A stretch of DNA of 64,000 nucleotides. Origin: CBDCVO01 sp965223085 (lineage in GTDB: Bacteria; Pseudomonadota; Gammaproteobacteria; Ga0077536). A program made the position numbers and the translations under genes. Of the stretch, positions 36,178 through 44,714 are shown piece after piece; within the stretch, counting starts at the first letter, position 1; the number at the start of each line of letters is the position of its first letter. The notes under the pieces were generated by a model. It was not told where the DNA came from. It made no database searches and saw only the letters and a list, made by a program, of their open reading frames with translations. The stretch is from NCBI GenBank assembly GCA_965223085.1, contig OZ244981.1, forward strand, positions 3,286,001 to 3,350,000, written 5' to 3'.

Positions 36178-36224
36178 TGCTCGAGCGCGAACGTCGCGCC
36201 CCGAGAGGATAGTTGTGAACACGT

Positions 36225-36932
36225 TCAAGACACGATGCTTGCCAATTCGCTCAGATTGAAAATTGTATGGTCTGCCGGAGGAGACGCTCGGCCACTCTGC
36301 ATCGGTGGCTCGACGCCTGGTTCAATGATCAATGCTGTACGCATACCAACGGCGGTTGCGCCGTCGATATCGTGCTCCGGGGAATCGCCTACAAACAATA
36401 CTTCGTTGGCAGCCAAGGCAGATTTTTGCAAGGCGAGTTCGAAAAAGCGCCGGTCCGGTTTGCACGAACGGGCCGCCTCAGAGCTCATACAGTGGTCGAA
36501 GTACTTGTGCAGGCCTTCGCGGCGCACCAATGGCGTTAGCATATCATCGTCGATGTTTGAGACGATCGAGAGATACAAGCCGCGCTTGCGCAATCCCGCC
36601 AGCGTCGTCAGGCAATCCGGCTTGAGTTCCAAGGCTTCAACTAACGCGCCATGCAAGGTGTCGTGAAACCGCCGCTGCACGTGTTCGTCGTGTGCACAGC
36701 CGAGTAGTTCAACGAAGTGCAGGAACGCGCGCTGAAAAAGATCACGATGCAAATAAAATGGTTCTGCGGCATAGTAGGCGGCGGCGGACCGCATAGCGCT
36801 TGCATAAGCGCGCTTGACGGTCTGGGGTGGGTGGCATGACCCTAGCCGTCGTGCGGCTTCTAAGAGCAAAGGAACTTGGGTGCGGGGTACATTTCTGTAA
36901 CTGAATAGGGTTCCACCTAAATCGAAAAACAC
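36225..36932 (-). CDS. HAD-superfamily hydrolase with atypical motif I
   Basis: A 235-residue HAD protein beginning VFFDLGGTLF (GTG start). Motif I is DLGGT, not DxDGT, so the usual second acid (general acid/base) is Gly6. The rest is intact: SNIDDD (motif II), a cap domain, KPDRRFFELAL (motif III Lys) and FVGDSPEHDIDGATAVGM (motif IV). Subfamilies with DxGG exist, so it may still be active, but the classical phosphatase step would need another acid. No in-frame upstream ATG is present. Confidence 0.82.
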   Translation of the reverse strand: MFFDLGGTLFSYRNVPRTQVPLLLEAARRLGSCHPPQTVKRAYASAMRSAAAYYAAEPFYLHRDLFQRAFLHFVELLGCAHDEHVQRRFHDTLHGALVEALELKPDCLTTLAGLRKRGLYLSIVSNIDDDMLTPLVRREGLHKYFDHCMSSEAARSCKPDRRFFELALQKSALAANEVLFVGDSPEHDIDGATAVGMRTALIIEPGVEPPMQSGRASPPADHTIFNLSELASIVS

Positions 36933-37168
36933 GCCCCGTACCGATACACTGCCAGTATTGTTCGTTAATATTTTTATTTCAGTTCAACTTATAAACGCGC
37001 TCGACGTTTGTGCTTAGAATTTTGCGGCACGCTAAGCAGCGCGACCAGTTCTTTAAGTCGTACCCTCCTGAGCGCACGGTTTATCGCTTCGGTTTGTGTT
37101 CGCGACTGCGCCGCCGCTTTCCCATCGTAGCGCATCTACGCTCGCTCCCTCCAGCGGTTCGCAGCGGT

Positions 37169-37174
37169 TATACT
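37169..37174 (+). promoter_or_regulatory. Possible -10 element of the MATE gene
   Basis: TATACT ends 10 nt before the MATE ATG. With a start about 7 nt downstream, the transcript would have almost no leader, and no Shine-Dalgarno sequence precedes the ATG. No -35 hexamer is convincing. Confidence 0.3.
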
Positions 37175-37184
37175 GCAAAATCAT

Positions 37185-38513
37185 ATGTTCATTGCCCCTG
37201 TTCGTCGCGCTCGCATCCTTAATCTCGCGTTGCCCATCATCGGCGGCATGGTGTCACAGAACATACTCAATCTGGTTGATACGGCGATGGTAGGCCACCT
37301 CGGGGACGCAGCCCTCGCTGCAGTCGGGATGGGTGGCTTCGCCGTTTTCATGGCGATGGCGATCATGTTGGGTATTTCTGTTGGCGTTCAAGCCATCTCC
37401 TCGCGCCGCAAGGGCGAAGGTCGCCATCAAGAAACGGCGATCGCACTCAATGCGGGTTTGTTGATCGTTACCTTGTTCGGACCACCGTTATCGGTGTTGC
37501 TATTTTTCGCCGCACCGCTGCTATATCCGTACTTAAACACCGATCCTGAAGTCATCGCTCTAGGTACACCATACTTCCAAATACGCTTATTAACTATCAC
37601 TTTTGTGGCGAGCAACTTTGCATTTCGCGGTTATTGGAATGCGACTGATCGCTCACGTCTGTACATGACAACGTTGTTAATCATGCACGCGTGTAATATT
37701 TTTCTAAATTATTGCTTGATATTCGGCAACTTCGGTTTTCCTCAGCTCGGCGTAACCGGTGCCGGGATCGGCACCGCGGTGTCGACCGCCATTGGTACTG
37801 CGATTTACTACGTGTTGGGCTTTCGCCACGCGCGTGATAGCGGGTTTCTCCAACGCGTGCCACGCTTGGCCGAGGTGGCCCAGGTCGTACGGTTTTCATT
37901 GCCGTCCGGGATCCAACAATTATTCTTTTCCGCCGGCATGACGGCCATGTACTGGATCGTGGGTCGCATCGGAACGCTCGAGTTGGCCGCTGCTAATGTA
38001 TTGATCAATCTCACGCTAGTAGCGCTACTCCCCGGCATGGCTTTTGGTATGGCCGCCGCCACGCTGGTCGGTCAGGCCTTAGGCCGTGGCGATGTTCCCG
38101 ATGCGCGGCAGTGGGCGTGGGATGTGGCTAAAATTGCGGCGGCGTTATTGGCGCTGCTTGGTGTGCCGATGTGCTTAGCACCGGATTTGTTATTACAGGT
38201 GTTTTTGCACAATGAGGATACCGTTGCATTGGCGCGTTTGCCGATGCGGATCGTGGGGATCACGATGGCAGTCGAGGCGCTCAGCGTGGTATTGATGCAG
38301 AGTCTTCTCGGTGCCGGTGATACCCGCCAAGTTATGCGGACATCGATCCTCTGTCAGTGGGCATTTTTTTTGCCCCTGGCTTATTTGGTCGGGCCCGTCG
38401 GGGGATTCGGCTTGCTCGGCGTGTGGTTAATCAACGGCGTATATCGCGGCATTCTCGCGCTGTTGTTTGTCACCATGTGGCGGCGTGAACATTGGGCTAG
38501 CATTCGCATGTAG
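37185..38513 (+). CDS. MATE-family efflux transporter
   Basis: Multidrug/toxin extrusion antiporter of 442 residues with about twelve transmembrane helices arranged in two MatE halves (roughly 15-220 and 240-435). The N-terminal half starts RILNLALPIIGGMVSQNILNLVDTAMVGHLGDAALAA, broken here across residues ~10-45, with the typical PIIGG / DTAMVG. ATG 37185 is the only strong start, but it lacks a ribosome-binding site. Substrates are unknown; cation or drug export is likely. Confidence 0.93.
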   Translation: MFIAPVRRARILNLALPIIGGMVSQNILNLVDTAMVGHLGDAALAAVGMGGFAVFMAMAIMLGISVGVQAISSRRKGEGRHQETAIALNAGLLIVTLFGPPLSVLLFFAAPLLYPYLNTDPEVIALGTPYFQIRLLTITFVASNFAFRGYWNATDRSRLYMTTLLIMHACNIFLNYCLIFGNFGFPQLGVTGAGIGTAVSTAIGTAIYYVLGFRHARDSGFLQRVPRLAEVAQVVRFSLPSGIQQLFFSAGMTAMYWIVGRIGTLELAAANVLINLTLVALLPGMAFGMAAATLVGQALGRGDVPDARQWAWDVAKIAAALLALLGVPMCLAPDLLLQVFLHNEDTVALARLPMRIVGITMAVEALSVVLMQSLLGAGDTRQVMRTSILCQWAFFLPLAYLVGPVGGFGLLGVWLINGVYRGILALLFVTMWRREHWASIRM

Positions 38514-38550
38514 TGACTAGCCCGGTGACCATTTGACGAGGAGATCGATT

Positions 38551-39018
38551 ATGAACGCTACAGAAAAGACCCTAACAGCTTTACTGGATCGCGAGGCGAT
38601 TCGCGATCTGCCCCTACGTTATTGTGACTGTGTGTGGCGGGACGACATCGACGGTTTGGTGGATTTATTTACTCCTGAGGGTCAATTTGTCGTGCGCCTA
38701 GGCGAACGCGAAACGGTGGCGAGGGGTTACGACGAACTGCGTGCGGTTTATCTCGAAGGCCTAGCAATTAAGCCGCGGCCGTATATTCATAATCATGTCG
38801 TCGAACTCACCGACGAACGCCACGCACGCGGGCGTTGTTATCTCGATCTACGTAGCGAAGAACTGGACATGGCCTGGGTAGGTGCCGGCTACTACGACGA
38901 CGATTACGAAAAAGTAAACGCCGGGTGGAAGTTCGCCGCGCGCGTTTTTCACATATTACGTTTCACAGAAGGGCGCGCCACGGAAGCGATGGAAAAGTTG
39001 CGTGGGGCGAATCAGTAA
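38551..39018 (+). CDS. SnoaL-like (NTF2-fold) protein
   Basis: A 155-residue NTF2-like fold protein, starting MNATEKTLTALLDREAIRDL with GAGGAG before the ATG. The family pattern DREAIRDLPLRYCDCVWRDDIDGLVDLFTPEGQF and RPYIHNHVVELTDERHARGRCYLDL is present (both longer than shown here in one run would allow). Such proteins include small isomerases, dehydratases and many of unknown function. It follows MATE by 37 nt, so co-transcription is possible. Confidence 0.82.
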   Translation: MNATEKTLTALLDREAIRDLPLRYCDCVWRDDIDGLVDLFTPEGQFVVRLGERETVARGYDELRAVYLEGLAIKPRPYIHNHVVELTDERHARGRCYLDLRSEELDMAWVGAGYYDDDYEKVNAGWKFAARVFHILRFTEGRATEAMEKLRGANQ

Positions 39019-39078
39019 CAGCCCGCTTTAGGCGGCGAGAGTCTACGCTGGGATGGGTCAGTACGTCGTGCTCTGCGT

Positions 39079-39777
39079 TTATTTGAGATGCACGGCGATG
39101 CGACGATTCTGACGGCCTTTTTTCTCGACCTTGCCAAGCGTAACCGTACCGATTTCTCCGGTACGCCTGACATGTGTACCGCCGCAGGGTTGTAGGTCGA
39201 CGCCATCGACTTCGACGAGCCGTACACGCCCCCGACCGCGCGGTGGTTTAACGGACATAGTGCGCACGAGATCCATCTGCGCCGACATTTCGGCGTCGCT
39301 GATCCAGCGATGTGTGACCGCAAGATCGGCAGCGACGAGGCGCTCGAGTTCGGTTTCGACGATCGCTTTCCCGACGTTTTCGGCCATGTCAAAATCGAGA
39401 CGCCCTTTGGTGGTGCTGATGGCGCCCCCAGTCACGTCGTAGGGGATCACCGCGCACAATAGATGCAAGCAGGTGTGGGTGCGCATATGAATGTGGCGAC
39501 GAGCCCAATTAAGCTCGGCGATGAGGGTCGTGCCGATGCGAGGTGGTGTTATGTCCTCGGCCAGCACGTGCACAATATGGCCACGGTCATAGCGGCAATC
39601 GATAACCTCGAGTCGTGGACCTTCGTCTAAGCACAACCCACCGCTGTCCCCGGGTTGGCCACCGCCCTCTGGGTAGAACACCGTTTGATCGAGCACCACG
39701 GTATTTTCGTTGGTCGCTATGATTTTTGCGCGGCAGCTGCGCAAATACGCATTCTCGCGGAAAAGCTCTCGCGTCAT
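39079..39777 (-). CDS. Alanyl-tRNA editing protein AlaX-L
   Basis: Freestanding editing domain that hydrolyses mischarged Ser-tRNA(Ala) or Gly-tRNA(Ala). The 232 residues show TVFYPEGGGQPGDSGG, the zinc-binding HMRTHTCLHLL near residue 97, and the second zinc motif PCGGTHVRRTGEIG near the C-terminus. The family consensus is HxxxH...CxxxH. Length fits the AlaX-L type. It is convergent with the SnoaL-like gene. Confidence 0.93.
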   Translation of the reverse strand: MTRELFRENAYLRSCRAKIIATNENTVVLDQTVFYPEGGGQPGDSGGLCLDEGPRLEVIDCRYDRGHIVHVLAEDITPPRIGTTLIAELNWARRHIHMRTHTCLHLLCAVIPYDVTGGAISTTKGRLDFDMAENVGKAIVETELERLVAADLAVTHRWISDAEMSAQMDLVRTMSVKPPRGRGRVRLVEVDGVDLQPCGGTHVRRTGEIGTVTLGKVEKKGRQNRRIAVHLK

Positions 39778-39993
39778 TATCCTGCTCGCGTGTCGATGAC
39801 ATGATCGGACGCGTAACTGTAATACATTGCCGCCTTACGGGGCTACGTGCGCGCCGGCTGTTTTAAAGTTTGGATGAGGCTCTCCGCTAATTGTCATAAG
39901 CCGTGGAGAGGCGCAGCGTGGGCAGTCAAATCGCGCGGCTCAAAGCAGAGGCAGCCACGTAATGATGCTGCCCGTGAACACCAAGGGAGTAAG

Positions 39994-40905
39994 ATGATGG
40001 AAATCAATTCCGCAGCGGTGCTGTTGCGCCCGCATGCAACGGTGCTCGCCGAGCACTACCGCGGTAGTAGCTCGTCCCAGGCCGCGACGGCACATATTTC
40101 CGTAAAAACTGCTGATGGCGATACGGTGTCATTGAATTTGAGCCAGCAGCGCACCACGACGGATCTCGACTATGGCGTACTGAGCAAATCCGCTGGCGAG
40201 AGCCGCCTCAGTACGGCGCTGAGTCACGAGCAACACCAACAGCAATCCGTATCCTTCAGCGTTGAAGGCGAACTTGACCGTGAGGAATTGCGCGATTTAC
40301 GCAAATTGTTTCGTTCAGTAGGACGAATCGTAAAGTCTTTTTTTGCTGGTGACGGCGACCACGCGGCACACAGAGCGGAGAAAACGCTGCAAAAATTTCA
40401 GCGACTCGATTCCTTGAATAACTTCGACGTCGAACTCGGTTTAGAAGTCGAGCAAGCGGCCCGTGAACAGCGCACGGTGACATTCTTGGCGCCGCTTGAC
40501 CGGCCCCAGGCGACTGCTGCAAGTCCCGCATCCGCAGACTCCGCGCCGGTGGCTACTCCCCGGCTGTTGTCAGCGGCGTCGACCGCCGCGCCTCAGCCGG
40601 CCCCAGCGTCGGTCGAACTCGCGCGCACGCGCACCGATGATGGCCTAGGCGCATCGCAACATGAGCCCAGCGAGCTCGACGAGCGGGTTTATGGTGAAAT
40701 GCGACAACATGGTTTGGACCAACCGCGCTTTGGCCACCATACGCTACGTTTCGCCATGTTCGCGTTGGCGCAATTAAGTCACGAACCGGCGCTGCGGAAA
40801 CATCGTGATGAGCTAACGGCGCTTAGCGAGCGGATTATAGAACGCCTACGCGCCGATCGGGCCCAACACGCGACGACCGGCTACGCAAAGTTCGCGCGTG
40901 ATTAA
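39994..40905 (+). CDS. Uncharacterised DUF5610-like protein
   Basis: A 303-residue cytoplasmic protein. ATG 39994 (or 39997) follows GGGAG, while the longer frame has no support. N-terminal part contains SFSVEGELDREELRDLRKLF and VGRIVKSFFAGDGDHA, resembling DUF5610-type segments in proteobacterial proteins; the middle (about 170-215) is a low-complexity Ala/Pro/Ser linker; the C-terminus is helical (LSERIIERLRADRAQ). No function known. The family match is from memory and weak. Confidence 0.7.
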   Translation: MMEINSAAVLLRPHATVLAEHYRGSSSSQAATAHISVKTADGDTVSLNLSQQRTTTDLDYGVLSKSAGESRLSTALSHEQHQQQSVSFSVEGELDREELRDLRKLFRSVGRIVKSFFAGDGDHAAHRAEKTLQKFQRLDSLNNFDVELGLEVEQAAREQRTVTFLAPLDRPQATAASPASADSAPVATPRLLSAASTAAPQPAPASVELARTRTDDGLGASQHEPSELDERVYGEMRQHGLDQPRFGHHTLRFAMFALAQLSHEPALRKHRDELTALSERIIERLRADRAQHATTGYAKFARD

Positions 40906-40921
40906 GCGCGGCGCGGCCGCA

Positions 40922-41392
40922 TCAGCGCACTTCTAGAATTGCTTCGATTTCGACGGCGACTCCCAGCGGCATGGTGGTCGCGCCGACGGCGATGCGCGCG
41001 TGCGCCCCGCGCTCACCAAATAGCGCCAGAAATAATTCCGACGCACCGTTAACGACGGCGGCGACTTCGGTGAGGTCGTCGGTACAATTGACGAAACCGC
41101 TGACTTTGACGATTTGCTGAATACGCTCCAAATCACCCTGCAAGGCCACGCGCGCTTGCGCTAAGACGTTGAGGGCGCTTAGGCGGGCGGCGGCGCGACC
41201 TTCTTCGATGGTGAATTCCCGGCCGACTTTACCGACGTAACGCACCTCGCCTTCCCACTGGGGGATCATCCCGGAAATGTATAGTGTTTTGCCAAGCTGG
41301 GCATAGCCTTTGATTCTGGCGGCTTTTGGCGCCTGCGCTTGGGGGATCGTGATCCCTAAAGCGTCGAGTTTTGCGTCAATAGTACTAGCCAT
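40922..41392 (-). CDS. RidA family protein
   Basis: Member of the YjgF/YER057c/UK114 family of enamine/imine deaminases, 156 residues. Typical core: GKTLYISGMIPQ, the RAAARLSALNVLAQA helix, IVKVSGFVNC and the C-terminal HARIAVGATTMPLGVAVEIEA block (RidA Arg105-like Arg is in HARIAVG). The family size is usually 125-150, so it is a little long. Likely clears reactive enamines formed by PLP enzymes. It is followed upstream by the DUF3025 gene on the same strand. Confidence 0.9.
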   Translation of the reverse strand: MASTIDAKLDALGITIPQAQAPKAARIKGYAQLGKTLYISGMIPQWEGEVRYVGKVGREFTIEEGRAAARLSALNVLAQARVALQGDLERIQQIVKVSGFVNCTDDLTEVAAVVNGASELFLALFGERGAHARIAVGATTMPLGVAVEIEAILEVR

Positions 41393-41542
41393 AGCGTGAC
41401 CTCTCTGTCGTTGAGTGGTGCTCGCGTGTCAGGGTAGCGGGTCGCCGCTCCGGTCTGGCACCACAATGAGCGAGCCGCCGAGTTTTTGGCGCAAGCGCGG
41501 CGGGCGCCTCGTCTAACATCCGGGTTAGACCCGTGCTGGAGT

Positions 41543-42343
41543 TTACGAGCGCGCCTGACGACCTGGGCGAAAGTAGCGGCGATTGTGATAAAACGACTCC
41601 GTTTCATTGGCCGCCCACCAACCCGGGATCCCGAGAATCGGCACCGGTTGCAGATAGCGCGGCGAGGTAAAATTGTCCGTCGTGGCGATAATCGGCGCCA
41701 AGATGGCGTCGAGATCAGCGTCGAGATCGGTGACCTGGATTAAGACTGCCTTAGCGGTCAAGCCTAGATACGGCCTCAGCAGTTGTTCGCACAAGCCGTG
41801 GCCAAACAATGCAAAACGACAGTTGGCCGTGACCGCCGCGCGATGTTGCCAAAAAAGTTCGTGCCAGCGAAACGCGCGGATTAAGTTTAGCAACCGCGGT
41901 TGGGTTGATAATACGAGCAGGCCGCTCTCATCAAAACCGGTCAACGCGTCACCGTGTGCGTCGCGAGCGCCGTAAGCCTTGGCGTAGGCCGCAACGTGGC
42001 GAGCGTTTAGCGCTGCTTTGGCGCGCGGGAACCTCATCCAAACCAGCACGTTAAAGATGTCGTGCCAACCCGGGCAGTGCACGGGAAGCTCGCCCGCGTC
42101 GTGAATGCGTTGTTCGTAGTCGCGCGCGCCGCCACGAGGATCGCTAATTAGGCGCAGCTGGCGCCCACGGACGTTATAAATAGCGGGGTGAGTTGCAAAC
42201 CAGCGCCCCAGTTGGTTTACGTCCGGCCACGCCGGCCACGCCGGCGCCCGCACTGGCGTGGCGAGCTCACGTAGTGCAGGGTGGCGCTGCGCGAATGCGG
42301 GATCCCATCCCGGGTTGAGCCGGGCATTGCGTTGAGCGATCAT
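41543..42343 (-). CDS. DUF3025 family protein
   Basis: About 266 residues, with the family motifs GWHDIFNVLVWMRFPRAKAALNARH and LFGHGLCEQLLRPYLGLTAKAV split over residues ~95-195. DUF3025 proteins are found mostly in gammaproteobacteria and have no known role. I use ATG 42343; GTG 42379 or the longer frame at 42424 cannot be excluded, since none has a good ribosome-binding site. A 9-bp tandem duplication encodes PAWPAW near its N-terminus. It is divergent from the VOC gene. Confidence 0.8.
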   Translation of the reverse strand: MIAQRNARLNPGWDPAFAQRHPALRELATPVRAPAWPAWPDVNQLGRWFATHPAIYNVRGRQLRLISDPRGGARDYEQRIHDAGELPVHCPGWHDIFNVLVWMRFPRAKAALNARHVAAYAKAYGARDAHGDALTGFDESGLLVLSTQPRLLNLIRAFRWHELFWQHRAAVTANCRFALFGHGLCEQLLRPYLGLTAKAVLIQVTDLDADLDAILAPIIATTDNFTSPRYLQPVPILGIPGWWAANETESFYHNRRYFRPGRQARS

Positions 42344-42390
42344 GTGTCTGATGATCAGGCGTTCGAGTGCGGCATTCACAGGAGCAGGAC

Positions 42391-42861
42391 ATGATACATG
42401 GCATTCACCATACCGCGATTTCAACGGTTGATATGGAACGGGCCTTGGGATTCTACCGCGACTTGTTGGGTTTCAAGGAAGTGTTTAGCCTCGACTGGGA
42501 TGTCGGACGCGACGATTTAGACGCTATTACAGGCCTGCACAATTCCGCAGCTCGGGTTGCCATGCTGACCGCGGGTAACGCTTGTATCGAACTATTCGAA
42601 TACCGTAGCCCGTCGCCGCGCGCTGGCGATGCAAACCGACCGGTGTGTGACCACGGCATTACGCATCTGTGCTTGCAAGTTTCTGACGTCGATGCCGAAT
42701 ACGAGCGTTTATGTGCACAAGGTGTGCGGTTTCATAGTCCGCCGCAAAATGTCGGTGAGTTGCGCGCCACTTACGGCCGTGATCCTGACGGCAATGTCGT
42801 TGAACTTCTCGAAGTACCTGCTGCCAGCGCGATGTCGATTGCTAGCTCGGATAGTGCATGA
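42391..42861 (+). CDS. VOC family (glyoxalase-like) protein
   Basis: A 156-residue vicinal-oxygen-chelate protein beginning MIHGIHHTAISTVDMERAL with AGGAG before the ATG. It has HHTAISTVDMERALGFYRDLLGF (VOC motif 1), HNSAARVAMLTAG, a second HLCLQVSDVDAEYERL and the terminal DPDGNVVELLEVP with metal-binding Glu. It could be a lactoylglutathione lyase or an extradiol-type enzyme; the exact reaction is not set by sequence. It is divergent from DUF3025. Confidence 0.85.
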   Translation: MIHGIHHTAISTVDMERALGFYRDLLGFKEVFSLDWDVGRDDLDAITGLHNSAARVAMLTAGNACIELFEYRSPSPRAGDANRPVCDHGITHLCLQVSDVDAEYERLCAQGVRFHSPPQNVGELRATYGRDPDGNVVELLEVPAASAMSIASSDSA

Positions 42862-42900
42862 ACGAACGCGTGACTATTTACACTTTTCTACCTACCACCA

Positions 42901-43386
42901 TTGAACGATGAAAAACCCCGTTATATCAACCAAGTGGCACCAGCGCAGCAAGCGCCTAGTGCAATATCCGGGCTAGTCATGGGCGAGTTTTCCTTAGTTG
43001 AAAATGCGATTCATCGCCCGGACGAACCCCGCCATTTTATGGAATTCCAGTTTCCGGATGGTTTATATACAGCACGTTTCGAAGATCTGGAGCTGGCGCG
43101 CTCGAGACAAACGCTGAAGCTCAGCGAAGTTGGCTATCACATCTATGATCCGGTCATTTACTTTCCTTTAGCCGATGTGTCGCTGGAATATCTACGTGCC
43201 ACTTCAAAGTCAACGCATTGTCCCTTGAAAGGTGACACCTGTTATTACGACTTGCATCACGACGCACGGCTAGTCGCGGATATCGCGTGGCGTTATAGCG
43301 CGCCTTATGACTTCGCCCGGACATTGGAAAACTACTTAGCCTTCGATGCGCGCTTAGTTCGCGTGTCGCGAGATATCACGACTTAA
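42901..43386 (+). CDS. DUF427 family protein
   Basis: A 161-residue protein with the DUF427 core: VYYFPREDV-like VIYFPLADVSLEYL, SKSTHCPLKGDTCYYDL and IAWRYSAPYDFARTLENYLAFD. Function unknown. It starts at TTG (42901) with no ribosome-binding site, and the next in-frame ATG (42979) would drop family sequence. The start is therefore uncertain. It lies 40 nt after the VOC gene and 7 nt before the arfB-like gene. Confidence 0.8.
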   Translation: MNDEKPRYINQVAPAQQAPSAISGLVMGEFSLVENAIHRPDEPRHFMEFQFPDGLYTARFEDLELARSRQTLKLSEVGYHIYDPVIYFPLADVSLEYLRATSKSTHCPLKGDTCYYDLHHDARLVADIAWRYSAPYDFARTLENYLAFDARLVRVSRDITT

Positions 43387-43392
43387 CATGCG

Positions 43393-43812
43393 ATGCTGCG
43401 CTTGACTGATCGCATCGCGGTGGCGGACAGCGAAGTCGAATTTCGCGCGGTCCGTGCGCGTGGCCCCGGTGGGCAGCACGTGAATAAAACGTCGAGTGCG
43501 ATTCAATTGCGCTTCGATATCGAGAAATCCTCGTTGCCGATGGTCGTTAAGCGCGCCCTGCGCGGTCTGCGCGATCGCCGTATTGGCGCCGACGGCGTGG
43601 TGGTCATCAAAGCGCAGCGCTTTCGCAGCCAGGAAAAAAATCGCGCCGATGCCGTACGGCGCTTGGCGGCCTTAGTAGGCCGGGCGACGGCGCCGGTGAA
43701 ACGCCGTATCCCGGTACGCCCTAGCCGGGCCGCAAAAACCAAGCGTCTCGAAGACAAAGCGCACCGGTCGCACGTGAAAGCGCGTCGCAAAGCCGCGCTC
43801 GATGACACCTAA
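43393..43812 (+). CDS. arfB: Peptidyl-tRNA hydrolase ArfB-like (ribosome rescue)
   Basis: Class-I release-factor domain protein of 139 residues that would release stalled peptides on truncated mRNAs. Domain order: GGQ motif ARGPGGQHVNKTSSAIQL (Gly-Gly-Gln near residue 28), then a basic C-terminal tail (KAKRLEDKAHRSHVKARRK) as in YaeJ/ArfB. No codon-recognition domain. ATG 43393 follows the DUF427 stop at 7 nt. Gene symbol is a family-level call. Confidence 0.88.
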   Translation: MLRLTDRIAVADSEVEFRAVRARGPGGQHVNKTSSAIQLRFDIEKSSLPMVVKRALRGLRDRRIGADGVVVIKAQRFRSQEKNRADAVRRLAALVGRATAPVKRRIPVRPSRAAKTKRLEDKAHRSHVKARRKAALDDT

Positions 43813-43924
43813 ATCAGGGTGCCGCCGTGGACGCGCGGGGCGTGCCGCTATGGGGTACTTGCGGCATCTACACCAGCGCGTACACTAAGATACCTTAGGT
43901 CACATCGATCGGAGCACAAATAAC

Positions 43925-44575
43925 ATGAGCCTGGCCGAAAAACTTGCGACGATACGGGAAGGGGCGGCTCAGCGGATCCCTGCCGAGACGTTGAAGACCA
44001 TGCATGCAGGGACGCAAGCTTTGCACGACTCGGGGATCTTGGACCGCGTGATTAAACCGGGGACGCCGTTGCCCGCTTTCGCGCTCGGCAACGCCACTGG
44101 CCAGACGGTCAAATCCGAAGATCTGCTCGCCGCAGGCGCGGTGATACTGACCGTCTTTCGCGGACATTGGTGACCGTTCTGCGTTGCGGAGCTGTATGCT
44201 TTGCAGACAATTTTGGATCCGGTGCAAGAACTCGGCGCAAATATGGTCGCGATAACGCCGCAGCTCCCCGCGAAAAGCGTGGAGATGATAACAAAGCAAT
44301 CGCTTGGATTTGATATTTTGACTGACCCCGGCAACGATTACGCTGCGCGCTTGGGGTTGCGATTCGATTTGCCGCTTGAACTGCAATCGATCTATCGCGG
44401 ATTCGGTATCGATCTGCCGGCCAGCAACGGCGAAGCAAGCTGGACCTTGCCTATCCCTGCCCGCATTGTGATCGCGAAAGACGGTATCGTGCAAACAGTA
44501 GACGCAGATCCAGATTACACGCAGCGACCGGAGCCGGAGAAAACCTTAGCCGAGTTGCGTGCACTCACAAACTAG
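43925..44575 (+). CDS. Peroxiredoxin-like selenoprotein (in-frame TGA = selenocysteine)
   Basis: Thioredoxin-fold antioxidant protein of the AhpC/TSA-like family. ATG 43925 opens a frame that runs to TGA at 44171-44173 and on, uninterrupted, to TAG at 44573, giving 216 residues. The local sequence is TVFRGHW-Sec-PFCVAELYAL; homologues have Cys in place of Sec (WCPYC/WCPFC). Sec83 and Cys86 would form the redox pair. The downstream half shows the expected family sequence (LVAITPQLPAKSV-like, FDILTDPGNDYAARLGL). The same TGA would be called a stop, splitting the gene. A hairpin at SECIS distance follows. Prx-like selenoproteins are known in marine metagenomes. Confidence 0.88.
44178..44207 (+). 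promoter_or_regulatory. Bacterial SECIS-like hairpin of the peroxiredoxin-like gene
   Basis: TCTGC (44178-44182) pairs with GCAGA (44203-44207); an upper helix (GCG/TGC near 44186-44188 and 44197-44199) encloses a loop of about 8 nt that begins with G. The loop starts about 15 nt after the TGA, at the edge of the known range. The pairing is weaker than for the SelW-like gene (internal T-T mismatches), so the exact fold is uncertain. Confidence 0.5.
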
Positions 44576-44714
44576 TTATCGCTAATACGAACGCTTGCGG
44601 ATGGGAACCTTGCCGAGGTGGGTAGAAGCATAACGAACTTAGCGTATGTGACGGGGATGCGCTTACGCGCTCGCAGCGCCGGCGCATGCGCGCTGCAAGT
44701 AATCCGAGAGCGCC

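Noticed and set aside
42221..42250. Short tandem repeat of GGCCACGCC
   Set aside because: It lies inside the DUF3025 gene and codes for PAWPAWP; simple coding duplication, not a repeat element.
44171..44173. TGA as a nonsense mutation making a broken peroxiredoxin
   Set aside because: The frame stays open for 134 codons beyond, with family sequence and a Cys at the CxxC partner site, which fits selenocysteine better.
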